From Lysobacter sp. 5GHs7-4 (lineage in GTDB: Bacteria; Pseudomonadota; Gammaproteobacteria; Xanthomonadales; Xanthomonadaceae): DNA of 64,000 bases. Shown here in pieces: positions 56,159-64,000 of the stretch; within the stretch, counting starts at the first letter, position 1, and every line of letters starts with the position of its first letter. The DNA lies in the NCBI RefSeq assembly GCF_021284765.1, contig NZ_CP089924.1, positions 186,001-250,000 of the forward strand. Reading direction: 5' to 3'. The notes under the pieces were generated by a model. It was not told the origin of the DNA, did not search any database, and saw only the letters and a program-made list of their open reading frames with translations. The position numbers and the translations under genes were made by a program.

Positions 56159-56827
56159 ATGACCACACCCGCCTTCCCCAGCGACGCCTCCACCGCCCTG
56201 ACCCTGAGCGGCCCGGCCGGTACGCTGGAAGCCATCGTCGAAGCCGCGGAGGACAGCCCGCGGCCGCTGGTGGCGATCGTCTGCCACCCGCTGCCCACCG
56301 AGGGCGGCACCATGCACAACAAGGTCGTGACCATGACCGCGCGCGCCCTGCGCGAGAGCGGCGCGGCCACGGTGCGCTTCAACTACCGCGGCGTCGGCCA
56401 GTCGCAGGGCGAGTTCGACCACGGCAACGGCGAAGCCGACGACCTGCGCGCGGTCGCCGCCTGGGTGCGCGCGACCCGCCCCGACGCCCAGCTGTGGCTG
56501 GCCGGTTTCAGCTTCGGCGCCTACGTCTCGCTGAAGCTGGCCGACGAACTCAAACCCGGCATGCTGATCTCGATCGCGCCGCCGGCCGGGCGCTGGGATT
56601 TCGCCGGCATCGTCGCCCCCGACTGCCCCTGGCTGGTGATCCAGGGCGAGGCCGACGAGATCGTCGACCCGCAGGCCGTCTACGACTGGATCGACAGCCT
56701 CAAGCAGCCCCCGGAACTGGTGCGCATGCCCGACACCAGCCACTTCTTCCACCGCCGCCTGATCGACCTGCGCGGCGCGATCAAGAACGGCATCAAGCCC
56801 TACCTGCCTGCGCATCCGCATGAGTGA
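56159..56827 (+). CDS. Alpha/beta hydrolase (COG2945 type)
   Basis: A 222-residue small hydrolase. It matches the COG2945 pattern: VAIVCHPLPTEGGTMHNKVVTMTARALRESG, VRFNYRGVGQSQGEFDHGNGEADDL, nucleophile Ser in GFSFGAYVS, acid in QGEADEIVD and His in DTSHFFHRRL. Function is unknown; the family may act on esters. TATGAT ends exactly six bases before the ATG (56147-56152), so the gene may have its own leaderless transcript. It overlaps zapE by eight bases, so the two are coupled. Confidence 0.89.
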   Translation: MTTPAFPSDASTALTLSGPAGTLEAIVEAAEDSPRPLVAIVCHPLPTEGGTMHNKVVTMTARALRESGAATVRFNYRGVGQSQGEFDHGNGEADDLRAVAAWVRATRPDAQLWLAGFSFGAYVSLKLADELKPGMLISIAPPAGRWDFAGIVAPDCPWLVIQGEADEIVDPQAVYDWIDSLKQPPELVRMPDTSHFFHRRLIDLRGAIKNGIKPYLPAHPHE

Positions 56828-57920
56828 CCCCACCGCGGCGGCGCTGCCGTCCGCCGCCTACGCCGCCGGCGTCGCGCGCGACGACTGGAACGACGACCCC
56901 GCCCAGCACCCCGCGCTGCGCGAACTCGATCGCCTGCACGCGACCTTGAGCGAGCCGATCAAGCGCGGCCTGTTCGAGGGCTTGTTCGGCAAGAAGCCGG
57001 AAACGCCCAAGGGCCTGTACCTGTGGGGCGGCGTCGGCCGCGGCAAGACGTTTTTGATCGACTTGTTCTTCGACGGGCTTCCGATCCGCGAAAAGCGCCG
57101 CACCCACTTCCACCGTTTCATGCGCGAAGTGCATGCGCAGCTGCATGCGCACGCCGGCGAAAGCGATCCGCTGGCGAAAATCGCCCAGCAGTGGCGGCGC
57201 GAACTGCGCGTGCTGGTGCTGGACGAGTTCTTCGTCATCGACATCGGCGACGCCATGCTGCTCGGGCGCCTGCTCGAACGCCTGTTCGCCGAAGGCGTGG
57301 CGCTGGTGACCACCTCCAACACCGCCCCGCCCAATCTGTATGCCGACGGCCTGCAGCGCGACCGCTTCAAGCCCGCGATCGCGCAGATCGAACAACACTG
57401 CCAGGTGTTGTTGCTGGACAGCGCGCACGACTATCGCCTGCGCGCGCTGACCCGCTCGCCGGTGTACCGCACGCCACTGGACGCGGACGCCGACGCCTGG
57501 CTGGCGGCGCGCTGGAAAGAGCTGTCGATGGCCTGCCCCAAGGAACAAGGCCCGCTGCACATCGACGGCCGCGACATCCCGGTGCGCGGTCTGGCCGAAG
57601 GCCACGCCTGGTTCGATTTCGCCGCCCTGTGCGAAGGCCCGCGCGCGGCCAGCGACTACATCGAGATCGCCACCGAACATCACACCGTGTTGCTGGGCGA
57701 CATCCCGCTGTTCGACGGCCGCAACGAAGACCCGGCGCGCCGCTTCGTCACCCTGATCGACGAACTCTACGACCGCCACGTCAACCTGGTCTGCACCGCC
57801 GCCGCCGCGCCCACCGACCTGTACCGCGGCCACAAGCTTGGCGGCGCGTTCGAGCGCACCGCTTCGCGATTGATCGAAATGCAGTCGGCGGAGTATCTGG
57901 CGCTGGAGCATCGCGGCTGA
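56820..57920 (+). CDS. zapE: Cell division ATPase ZapE (AFG1/YhcM family)
   Basis: A 366-residue AAA-type ATPase that associates with the FtsZ ring. Walker A is GGVGRGKTFL, Walker B LRVLVLDEFFVIDI, and the sensor 1 region is VTTSNTAPPNLYADGLQRDRF. Also present are HFHRFMREVHAQLH and the C-terminal DELYDRHVNLVCTAAAAP, all characteristic of AFG1/ZapE. ATG 56820 lies within the last codons of the upstream hydrolase gene. After it comes a 138-base gap leading to a small TatA-like ORF. Confidence 0.94.
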   Translation: MSDPTAAALPSAAYAAGVARDDWNDDPAQHPALRELDRLHATLSEPIKRGLFEGLFGKKPETPKGLYLWGGVGRGKTFLIDLFFDGLPIREKRRTHFHRFMREVHAQLHAHAGESDPLAKIAQQWRRELRVLVLDEFFVIDIGDAMLLGRLLERLFAEGVALVTTSNTAPPNLYADGLQRDRFKPAIAQIEQHCQVLLLDSAHDYRLRALTRSPVYRTPLDADADAWLAARWKELSMACPKEQGPLHIDGRDIPVRGLAEGHAWFDFAALCEGPRAASDYIEIATEHHTVLLGDIPLFDGRNEDPARRFVTLIDELYDRHVNLVCTAAAAPTDLYRGHKLGGAFERTASRLIEMQSAEYLALEHRG

Positions 57921-58058
57921 CGATGCGCCCGCGCCGACGAGGCGATGGCCGCTCTACGCGCTCCACATCAAAGTCACACTTTCGCAACGCACACATTTTC
58001 CGAACATCCGCTTCCGTTACCCTGCGCGTCGATGGAGGGAATGCGTTAGGAGGCGGGG

Positions 58059-58169
58059 ATGGGAGGACTCAGTCTTTGGCACTGGATCATCCTGCTGGGC
58101 GTGATCGGTTGTTTCGCCCTGATGGTGGTGCTGGTGGTGGCGTTCGTGCGGACGCGGCGCGATAACTAG
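58059..58169 (+). CDS. 36-residue membrane peptide with a TatA-like N-terminus
   Basis: [20 protein letters not shown] followed by a hydrophobic stretch and the basic end FVRTRRDN. A perfect AGGAGG ribosome-binding site lies five bases before the ATG, strong evidence of translation. The first nine residues are identical to TatA of this genome (7863), and 15 bases around the LWHW codons are identical too. The Phe-Gly hinge and amphipathic helix of TatA are absent; it is one membrane helix with a short positive C-terminus. Function unknown; it could be a truncated paralogue or an unrelated microprotein of the same motif class. Confidence 0.75.
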   Translation: MGGLSLWHWIILLGVIGCFALMVVLVVAFVRTRRDN

Positions 58170-58298
58170 CGGCGTTCGGTAGGGGCCGCGGCGTCAATCG
58201 GGCGCCGCGTGGCGTCGAACCTGGGCGCGCATCGCCGGTATCGGCGGGTCGCTGACGAGTCGGGCGATTTGGATCGTGCCAGGTCCGCGCGGCGGGCC

Positions 58299-58335
58299 GC
58301 ACGATGCGGTTCGCTGACGCTCACCGCATCCTACG
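58299..58335. repeat. Dispersed palindromic repeat (family C)
   Basis: GCACGATGCGGTTCGCTGAC then GCTCACCGCATCCTACG, with stem GATGCGGT/ACCGCATC. It is the second copy of the element at 29386-29423, differing mainly in the loop. Confidence 0.8.
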
Positions 58336-58396
58336 GCGGGCCTGGACCCATCTTGGCACGCCGCCACCGCGCGAGTGCGCCCAACCCCCGCTTGTC

Positions 58397-58436
58397 TTCC
58401 CCCGTTTGAAAAATGGGGGCCCAGGGGGATTTGCTT
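58397..58436. repeat. Dispersed palindromic repeat (family A), single arm
   Basis: TTCCCCCGTTTGAAAAATGG then GGGCCCAGGGGGATTTGCTT. It lies 31 bases past the stop of the leftward TonB receptor gene, where it could act in 3'-end formation. Confidence 0.8.
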
Positions 58437-58466
58437 CTACGCGCCCGCTCCGCGCGCACGCCGCAC

Positions 58467-60809
58467 TCAGAACCTATACCGCGCAATCAGCTGATACACC
58501 GGCCCCGCCTGCTCGCTCTCGCGCTCGTACTCGTCGTAGTCGCGGTCGAGCTGATCGGCCAGGGTGTCGAACTTGTTGAAGCTCTCCTGCTTCTTCGCAT
58601 CCAACAGGTTCGACCCGGTCAGGCGCAGCGAGAAGTTGTCGCCGAAGCGCTTCTCCAGAAACACCTCCAGATCGGCGCCGTAGCGCGTCGTCACTTCCTC
58701 GGCCAGCACGCGCGAGCGCACGTCGCCCTGGCGACGGTAGCTGGCGCCGAAGGCCACCCCGTAATCGGCGATGTCGTGGATGAAGCCCACGTTGTAGACG
58801 TAACGCGACTGGTTATTGAAGCGGCGCTCGCCCAGGTCGTCCTCGACCTGGCTGTCCAGCCACGAGTAATTGGCGAACACGCCGGTGTTGGGCAGCCCCA
58901 GCGCCGTCAGCGGCGTGGAGATGTCGAACTCGATGCCGTAGACATAGCCGTCGCCGACATTGCTGGCGGTATAGACGAAGCTGTTCGGATCGAACTGCGG
59001 ATAGCCGGGCGTGGCCGGCGTCGCGCCCGGATGATCGTCCAGGAACTCCTCCAACTCGTCCTCGTAGTCGTCCCGCGCGGTCGCACTGGGATCGCCGGTG
59101 TTGCTGATCTCGATCAGATCCTCGACGTCGCGGTAGAACAGATTGACGCCGACGATGCCGTGGCGGCCCAGGCGGCGCTCGAAGCCCAAGTCCAGGCCCC
59201 AGGCGGTTTCCGGGTCCAGCTGCGGGTTGCCGACGAAATCGTTGTCGCCGTACTCCTCTTCCAGGGTCAGCGGCAGGATGTAGTTGAAGTTCGGGCGGCG
59301 CACCGTGCGCGCCAGCGACAGCGTCAGGCGGTCGCGCTCGCTCAGGTTCCAGCGCAGGTGCGCCGACGGCAGCAAAGTCGCGTAATCGTTGGACGCGCGC
59401 TCCTCGTCGTTGCGCACGTCCACCTCGGTGGTCTCGTAACGCAGGCCGGCCTCCCAGTCGATCGCGCCGCGCTTGCCGGAGAACATCAGGTAGGGATCGA
59501 CCCGGCGCTCCTCGATGGTGCTGCGGCTGCGCTCGAAGTCGGCGTACGGCGGCAGCGGCGCGCCCTCCTCGTCGGTGTCGACTTCGCTGGTGCGCAGCGT
59601 GGTCTTGCGGTCCTTGGCGGTAGCGTCCACGCCGAACTCCATGCGCACCGCGCCCAGCTCGCGCCGGTGCGACACGGTGAGCGTGCGCTCGCTGTCGATC
59701 TGGTCGCTGAGGATGCGCGTGCCTTCGCGCTCGTCGAACGCGGGCGGGCTGTCGTCGTCGTCGAAACCGGTTTCCTCCTCGGTATCGGTGCGCTCGTCCT
59801 CGAACCGCGAGTAACCCAGATCCACCGTGGTCTGACCGCCGAGCATGTCGAAACGGTAGCTGCCCGACAGCGCCAGGTTGTTCTGATCGATGTCCACGAC
59901 CTGATCGTTGTCCGACAGCAGGTGCGCGCGGTCGTTGCGGGTGGCGTCGTTGTATTCCAGCGAATGCTCGGTCTCGGTGCGATCGGTGCGCACGTACAGA
60001 CCGCTCAACGAAAGGCGGCCGCTGCCGATGTCGCGGGTGTAGGACAGGTTGGCCGAATAGTCGGTGCCGTCGCGGGTGTCGGTCTGGTTCTCGGCGTCGG
60101 TGAAGTCGCCGCCGGGCTCCTCGAAACGGTCGCTGCGCTTGATCTTGGGGTTGTAACGGCCCTGGATGTTGATGCCGCCCAGCAAACGCCCTTCGCCGAC
60201 CGCGCCGCCGATTACCGCGCCGGCCGTGCCCTTGACCTCGCCGTCGTCGAAGCGCAGACCGCCGAGGCGAAGATAGCCGCCGTCGAACTCGTAGGCGTCG
60301 CGCAGCACGATGTTGAGCGCACCCGCGACCGCGTCGCCGGAGCGGTTGGCGCTGGGGCTGCGCACGATCTCGATGCGCTCGACCAGCTCGGCCGGGATGC
60401 GGTCGACGAAGAACGAGCGGTCGTCGCCCGCGCCCGGCACCTTCTTGCCGTTGATCAGGATCTGCGTATAGGCCGAGTCCAGGCCGCGCAGGCGCGCACC
60501 GTCGTACTCCAGCACGTCCGACACGAAAGTCACGCTGGGCACGCGCTTGAGCATGTCGCCCACCGTCAGCGGCTCGAAGCGCTGGAAGTACTCCAGATCG
60601 TAGGACAGCGTTGGCGCCACCGCCTCGGTGCGGTTGCGATAGACGATCTCGCCTTGCACCACCACCGCATCGAGTTCGCGCGCCTCGGGCGCACCGGCGG
60701 CGGCAACGGCGGTGCCCGGCGTCTGCGCGAACGCCGCGCCGGCCAGCGCGAACAACGCTGTGCCGGTGAGCGCGCGCGACAGGCCGATGGCCAGGAGGGT
60801 CTGGGTCAT
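58467..60809 (-). CDS. TonB-dependent outer-membrane receptor
   Basis: A 780-residue receptor: signal peptide ending GAAFAQ, then the TonB-box/plug region with LDAVVVQGEIVYRN, ERIEIVRSPSANRSGDAVAGALNIVLRD (plug end) and a barrel ending in aromatic YRF. The extracellular loops are unusually acidic (TDTEEETGFDDDDSP, DDYEDELEEFLDDH), suiting cation or metal-chelate substrates. It is divergent from the phytase-like lipoprotein gene. Phytase genes next to TonB receptors are a known arrangement, taken to mean uptake of phytate breakdown products or iron. Promoter-like sequences include a GTGTCAT PHO-box half and TAGATA on the minus strand. Confidence 0.92.
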   Translation of the reverse strand: MTQTLLAIGLSRALTGTALFALAGAAFAQTPGTAVAAAGAPEARELDAVVVQGEIVYRNRTEAVAPTLSYDLEYFQRFEPLTVGDMLKRVPSVTFVSDVLEYDGARLRGLDSAYTQILINGKKVPGAGDDRSFFVDRIPAELVERIEIVRSPSANRSGDAVAGALNIVLRDAYEFDGGYLRLGGLRFDDGEVKGTAGAVIGGAVGEGRLLGGINIQGRYNPKIKRSDRFEEPGGDFTDAENQTDTRDGTDYSANLSYTRDIGSGRLSLSGLYVRTDRTETEHSLEYNDATRNDRAHLLSDNDQVVDIDQNNLALSGSYRFDMLGGQTTVDLGYSRFEDERTDTEEETGFDDDDSPPAFDEREGTRILSDQIDSERTLTVSHRRELGAVRMEFGVDATAKDRKTTLRTSEVDTDEEGAPLPPYADFERSRSTIEERRVDPYLMFSGKRGAIDWEAGLRYETTEVDVRNDEERASNDYATLLPSAHLRWNLSERDRLTLSLARTVRRPNFNYILPLTLEEEYGDNDFVGNPQLDPETAWGLDLGFERRLGRHGIVGVNLFYRDVEDLIEISNTGDPSATARDDYEDELEEFLDDHPGATPATPGYPQFDPNSFVYTASNVGDGYVYGIEFDISTPLTALGLPNTGVFANYSWLDSQVEDDLGERRFNNQSRYVYNVGFIHDIADYGVAFGASYRRQGDVRSRVLAEEVTTRYGADLEVFLEKRFGDNFSLRLTGSNLLDAKKQESFNKFDTLADQLDRDYDEYERESEQAGPVYQLIARYRF

Positions 60810-60837
60810 TGCGGTGTCCGCTTCAGGGAAGCGCGAC

Positions 60838-60871
60838 TATCTACGTCACTCGCGTGGCGGAACGATGACAC
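60838..60871 (-). promoter_or_regulatory. Possible PHO box and -10 for the TonB receptor gene
   Basis: On the minus strand GTGTCAT, four bases, CCGCCAC (60871-60854), then exactly ten bases and TAGATA (60843-60838). The first half matches the PHO-box repeat CTGTCAT in six of seven bases, the second in four of seven. Spacing to the -10 equals that of E. coli phoA. Confidence 0.4.
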
Positions 60872-60900
60872 GCCACCGCCGCTTGCCCCGCGCATACGAC

Positions 60901-60934
60901 TGTCCGCAAGCTGTCATCCGGGCCGGTTAGGCTC
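60901..60934 (+). promoter_or_regulatory. Probable PHO box and -10 upstream of the phytase-like gene
   Basis: CTGTCCGCAAGCTGTCAT (60901-60918) is two 7-base repeats with the 4-base spacer of the PhoB consensus; the second repeat is perfect, the first five of seven. Ten bases later comes TAGGCT (60929-60934) as a possible -10, the phoA spacing. Confidence 0.6.
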
Positions 60935-60966
60935 CGCACGCCGCGGACCGTCGCTCCGCCAACCCC

Positions 60967-62115
60967 ATGACGAGACCCTGCATGCGCCTGCGCACCGCGC
61001 CGCTAATGACCCTGCCCCTGATCGGCACGCTGCTGCTGTCCGCCTGCGCGACCGTCGACCGCGCCGAACGCGAGCCCGACGAAACCGGCGCCGAACCGAT
61101 GCTGGCCACCGCGCAGGTGCCGCATGCCGTGGTGCACGAGGCCTTCCTCACCGCCAACACGCCGGACGAAAACGTCGACTCGCCCGCCTCTTGGATCGCG
61201 CCCGACGGCCGCGTGCTGCTGTTGGCGACGTCCAAGAAGACCAGCCGCCTGATGATCTACGACGGCGACACCGGCGCCGAACTGCGCCGCTACGGCAGCG
61301 CTGGCGGCCAACCCGGCCAGTTCCTGCGTCCCAACGGCATCGCCGTGCACGGCGACCGCGTCTACGTGGTCGAACGCGACAACCGTCGCGTGCAGGTGCT
61401 GCAGTTGCCCGGCCTGGAATCGCTGGGCAGCTTCGGTACCGCCGAACTCAAGCAGCCCTACGGCCTGTGGGTGCGCGACACCGCCGAGGGCCGCGTCGAA
61501 GTGCTGGTCAGCGACGCCTACATGGCCGGCGAAGACGCCAACGGCGACGAAATTCCGCCGCCGCTGGAGCAATTGAACGCGCGTTACAAGGGCTACGAGG
61601 TCAGCGGCACCGGCGCATTCACCGCCCGCTACGTCGGCGCCTTCGGCGACACCACCGCTGAAGGCGCGATCCGCGTGCCCGAATCCCTATGGGGCGACGT
61701 CGCCAACGACCGCCTGCTGATCGCCGAAGAAGACCTCAAGACCGGCACCGCCGTGCGCGAGTACAACCTCAACGGCAAGTACCGCGGCCGCACCTTGGGC
61801 CTGGGCCTGTTCAAGGCGCAGGCCGAAGGCATCGCTCTGTGGACCTGCCCCGACGGCAACGGCTACTGGCTGGCCACCGACCAGTTCAAGGACCGCAGCC
61901 TGTTCCACGTATTCGATCGCAAGACGCTGGAGCATCTGGGCGCGTTCGCGGGCGAGACCGTGGGCAATACCGATGGCGTGTGGTTGCAGCAGAGGGCAAG
62001 CAAGCGCTTTCCGTCCGGCGTGTTCTACGCCGTGCACGACGACATGGGCGTGGGTGCGTTCGATTGGCGGGATATCGCCAAGGCCTTGTCGCTGCGCGAG
62101 CGCTGCGCGGGCTGA
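60967..62115 (+). CDS. Beta-propeller phytase-like lipoprotein
   Basis: A 382-residue lipoprotein (lipobox LLLSAC, Cys27). The opening of the propeller, NVDSPASWIAPDGRVLLLATSKKTSRLMIYDGDTGAEL, follows the beta-propeller phytase pattern (D-x-D-x-P-A-x-W...T-x-K-K-x-x-L-x-x-Y-D). FLRPNGIAVHGDRVYVVERDNRRVQVL and the acidic VLVSDAYMAGEDANGDEIPPP blocks follow, suggesting calcium-binding sites. It may release phosphate from phytate at the cell surface. Not every catalytic residue of the characterised enzymes can be confirmed, so phytase-like is the safe label. It is divergent from a TonB receptor and preceded by a PHO-box-like sequence. Confidence 0.78.
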   Translation: MTRPCMRLRTAPLMTLPLIGTLLLSACATVDRAEREPDETGAEPMLATAQVPHAVVHEAFLTANTPDENVDSPASWIAPDGRVLLLATSKKTSRLMIYDGDTGAELRRYGSAGGQPGQFLRPNGIAVHGDRVYVVERDNRRVQVLQLPGLESLGSFGTAELKQPYGLWVRDTAEGRVEVLVSDAYMAGEDANGDEIPPPLEQLNARYKGYEVSGTGAFTARYVGAFGDTTAEGAIRVPESLWGDVANDRLLIAEEDLKTGTAVREYNLNGKYRGRTLGLGLFKAQAEGIALWTCPDGNGYWLATDQFKDRSLFHVFDRKTLEHLGAFAGETVGNTDGVWLQQRASKRFPSGVFYAVHDDMGVGAFDWRDIAKALSLRERCAG

Positions 62116-62180
62116 ACGCGTCCGTTCGCCCCACATGACGCGACGCGCGCTTCTATGCGAACGCGCGTTGCGACCAGCGC

Positions 62181-63212
62181 TCAGTAGGTCACCGTCACCG
62201 TGACCACGTCGCTGTAAATCCCGGCGGGCACCGACTGCACCGCCGGCACGCGCCCGCGCACGGTCAGCGACTGCGAGCTGCCGGCACCGGTGCCCGCCAC
62301 GGTATCGGTGCCGATCGTGGCGCCCCAGCGCTGGGTGCGGCCGCTGTCGCGGTACAACTCGTAGCTCAGGAAATTTCCGCTGGCGCCCAGGCGCATGCGG
62401 CGCTGCGCGCCGCTGGCGTGCTGGCCGTTGTCCAGCGCCATGTTCCACGGCGTGCGGTGGGTGCAGGTCATGGTGACCGTGGACGTCTGGTCGATGTTGG
62501 CGGCCACCGGGCCGGGAACGCCGCCGAAATTCAGATCGCTGGCGCTGTCGATGACGCAATGGTTGGGCACGTTGGCGCTGGCGGTGAATGCGAAGGCGAT
62601 GCTGCCGCCGCCGGTGCCACCCGCGAGGCAGGACGCGGGATAGGGCGGCGTGCCCAGCAATTGTTCGGCGTAGCGGTAATCCAGGCGCGTGTGGATGCCG
62701 GTGAACGGATTGCTGTGCAGCCCCGCCGACAGACCCAGTTGCGCGGCCACACGGCCGAACAGAGTGGCCGAGGCGTCGCCGCTGCCGCCCAGCACCGGCG
62801 CGTTGTATTGCAGGTCGATCTGCACCGGCGTGGGCGTGGCCGGCGTCGATGCGCTGCCCCAAATCTGGCTGCGCGCGGCATCGCGGTAGATCTGGAACTG
62901 CATGGGGTCGCCGAAACTATTGGTCATGCGCCGGGGGGTGGTCTGGCCAGCGCCGTTGACGCCGGCGTCGATGTTCAGGCACATGCGTACGCGCACCGTG
63001 GCCAACAACGTCAACGCGCCGGTGTTGCAGGTGACGTTGACCGCGGCGCTGTTGTCGACATCCGCCGCGCCGGTCACCGTACCGAAATTCAGCGGCGTGG
63101 CCGTGGCCGTGCAGCTGGTCGCGGCCTGCACCGGCGACGCTGCGCACCACCCCAGCGCGATACGCAACAGCACGCGCAACGGCAGCCTGGGATCGCGCGG
63201 CGTTGTGCTCAT
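62181..63212 (-). CDS. Csu-type fimbrial tip protein, two spore coat U domains (CsuE-like)
   Basis: A 343-residue secreted protein with signal peptide ending PVQA. There are two SCPU (spore coat U) domains: about 30-170 (SCTATATPLNFGTV ... VNVTCNTG) and about 190-343 (CVIDSASDLNFGGV ... VTMTCTHRTPW), ending in VPAGIYSDVVTVTVTY. Two tandem domains are typical of the CsuE tip adhesin of Csu pili, which mediate attachment to abiotic surfaces. Its ATG overlaps the stop of the usher gene (ATGA), so the two are coupled, as in csu operons. Confidence 0.88.
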   Translation of the reverse strand: MSTTPRDPRLPLRVLLRIALGWCAASPVQAATSCTATATPLNFGTVTGAADVDNSAAVNVTCNTGALTLLATVRVRMCLNIDAGVNGAGQTTPRRMTNSFGDPMQFQIYRDAARSQIWGSASTPATPTPVQIDLQYNAPVLGGSGDASATLFGRVAAQLGLSAGLHSNPFTGIHTRLDYRYAEQLLGTPPYPASCLAGGTGGGSIAFAFTASANVPNHCVIDSASDLNFGGVPGPVAANIDQTSTVTMTCTHRTPWNMALDNGQHASGAQRRMRLGASGNFLSYELYRDSGRTQRWGATIGTDTVAGTGAGSSQSLTVRGRVPAVQSVPAGIYSDVVTVTVTY

Positions 63213-64000
63213 GGCGAGGCCTCCGCGTCGCAGCGCAACGGACCGATGCGGGGGATGCGGGCCGCGGCATCCGGATAGTCGAACCGCACCGCGCAGCGGC
63301 CGGATGGCGTCTGCACCTGCAGGCGATTGTTCGCCTCGAGGTTTTCGAGATAGGCCTCGCCGTCGTAGCCGACGACGGCTTCGTCCGTGCCGCCCAGTCG
63401 GCGCACGCGCGCGCCTAACGGCAGCGGTCGGCCGGCGCCGTCGTGCAGCACCACCAACGCCGCGCGCACCGGCGCGATCGCGAAGCGCACGCGTGCGCCG
63501 GCGCGGTCGCTGGGCGTGGCGATGCGTTCGGTATCGGCGATACGCATCGCCGCCGGCAAGGCCATCGGATCGATGGACAGCTTGTTGCGCTGCCAGGCGT
63601 TAAGCGGCACCACCAGCAGCAGACCGTCGGCATCGGTGCGGCCGATGGGGCGATTCTCCAGGCGCACCGGCACATCGGCTATCCCGTCGGTGCTGACCAC
63701 CGCGAACGCGTCGTCGACGCGTCGCGTCGCGAAGCCTCGCCCGCCCATCCACACCAGGCCGCCACTGGCCTGCGCATAACCGTAAGCTTCGCCGCCGCGA
63801 TGCGCCAAACCCAGCCCAAGGCGGCCGTGATCGGTGAGCCAGCCGGCTTCGGCCAGGCCGCCATTGCCACCGTCGCCGGCCTGCAGCTGCACGCGCCAGC
63901 CGGCGCCGCCGTCGCCGGGAATCGGCCGGCTCAGGTCGACCAGCGCATTGTCGCGCCCGCTGCTGCGTTGCCAGGACGTATCGAGGCGACGGTCGCCGTC
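63209..64000 (-). CDS. Chaperone-usher pilus outer-membrane usher (CsuD-like), C-terminal part
   Basis: The frame is open to the right edge, giving 263 residues of the C-terminal portion. It has barrel-type segments (GWRVQLQAGDGG, LGLGLAHRGGEAYGYAQASGGLVWMGG). The usher C-terminal domains follow: DAFAVVSTDGIADVPVRLENRPIGRTDADGLLLVVPL, LPAAMRIADTERIATPSDRAGARVRFAI and the final LGARVRRLGGTDEAVVGYDGEAYLENLEANNRLQV. It exports and assembles pilus subunits. The N-terminus lies outside the window, so the true start cannot be stated. It is followed by the tip-protein gene. Confidence 0.9.
   Translation of the reverse strand, partial: DGDRRLDTSWQRSSGRDNALVDLSRPIPGDGGAGWRVQLQAGDGGNGGLAEAGWLTDHGRLGLGLAHRGGEAYGYAQASGGLVWMGGRGFATRRVDDAFAVVSTDGIADVPVRLENRPIGRTDADGLLLVVPLNAWQRNKLSIDPMALPAAMRIADTERIATPSDRAGARVRFAIAPVRAALVVLHDGAGRPLPLGARVRRLGGTDEAVVGYDGEAYLENLEANNRLQVQTPSGRCAVRFDYPDAAARIPRIGPLRCDAEASP

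Overview
The window looks like a chromosomal segment of a high-GC gammaproteobacterium of the Xanthomonadaceae/Lysobacteraceae, most likely Lysobacter or a close relative. This is inferred from very GC-rich codon use, Xanthomonas-like protein variants (TatA beginning MGGLSLWHW, TamA/TamB, ComF next to bioB, a TonB receptor next to a phytase-like lipoprotein), several dispersed palindromic repeat families, and many -10 elements placed as if for leaderless mRNAs. I see no transposase, phage genes, CRISPR array or rRNA. It reads as ordinary core chromosome with a few accessory loci.

Layout. 1-4.6 kb: a partial DUF4198 protein, YdcH, a small secreted protein, ttcA, rdgC and a YgjP-type metallopeptidase. 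4.8-9.3 kb: hemH with a coupled alpha/beta hydrolase, a SYLF lipid-binding protein and tatABC. 9.7-17.8 kb: an MFS exporter, a BPSS1780-type membrane protein, a glutamine amidotransferase coupled to a solitary GspE/PilB-type ATPase, and glyQS. 18-26.4 kb: tamA-tamB (outer-membrane biogenesis) and a metzincin-like lipoprotein. 26.5-31.3 kb: a nucleotidyltransferase, a GNAT acetyltransferase, a sialidase-fold lipoprotein with a Cys motif, and mnmG. 31.4-37.1 kb: a putative sigma54-driven small RNA, a Tyr/Gly-rich lipoprotein, an EamA transporter, a PLP dehydratase, a V4R-MHYT gene pair and an NTF2-like protein. 37.5-39.0 kb: an ArnT-like glycosyltransferase.

39.0-46.7 kb is a tight leftward run bioB-bioF-ACT-bioH-bioC-(HEPN protein)-(DMT transporter). 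It diverges from comF, whose first codons contain a BirA-like palindrome. 46.9-53.3 kb: an AtoE-like transporter, a RibD_C reductase, a Calx-beta/DUF11 secreted protein, an exported RidA-like protein and ubiA. 53.4-58.2 kb: tRNA-Arg(CCG), a membrane-anchored cytochrome c, an extracellular nuclease-type lipoprotein, an alpha/beta hydrolase, zapE and a 36-residue protein whose first nine residues match TatA. 58.5-62.1 kb: a TonB-dependent receptor divergent from a beta-propeller phytase-like lipoprotein, with PHO-box-like sequences on both strands of the intergenic region. 62.2-64 kb: the end of a Csu-type chaperone-usher pilus operon, cut by the window edge.

Most promising leads: the sigma54 small RNA, the PHO-box control of the phytase/TonB pair, the TatA-like microprotein, the HEPN protein and transporter inside the biotin operon, and the recurrent TAnnnT-N6-ATG leaderless promoter arrangement.
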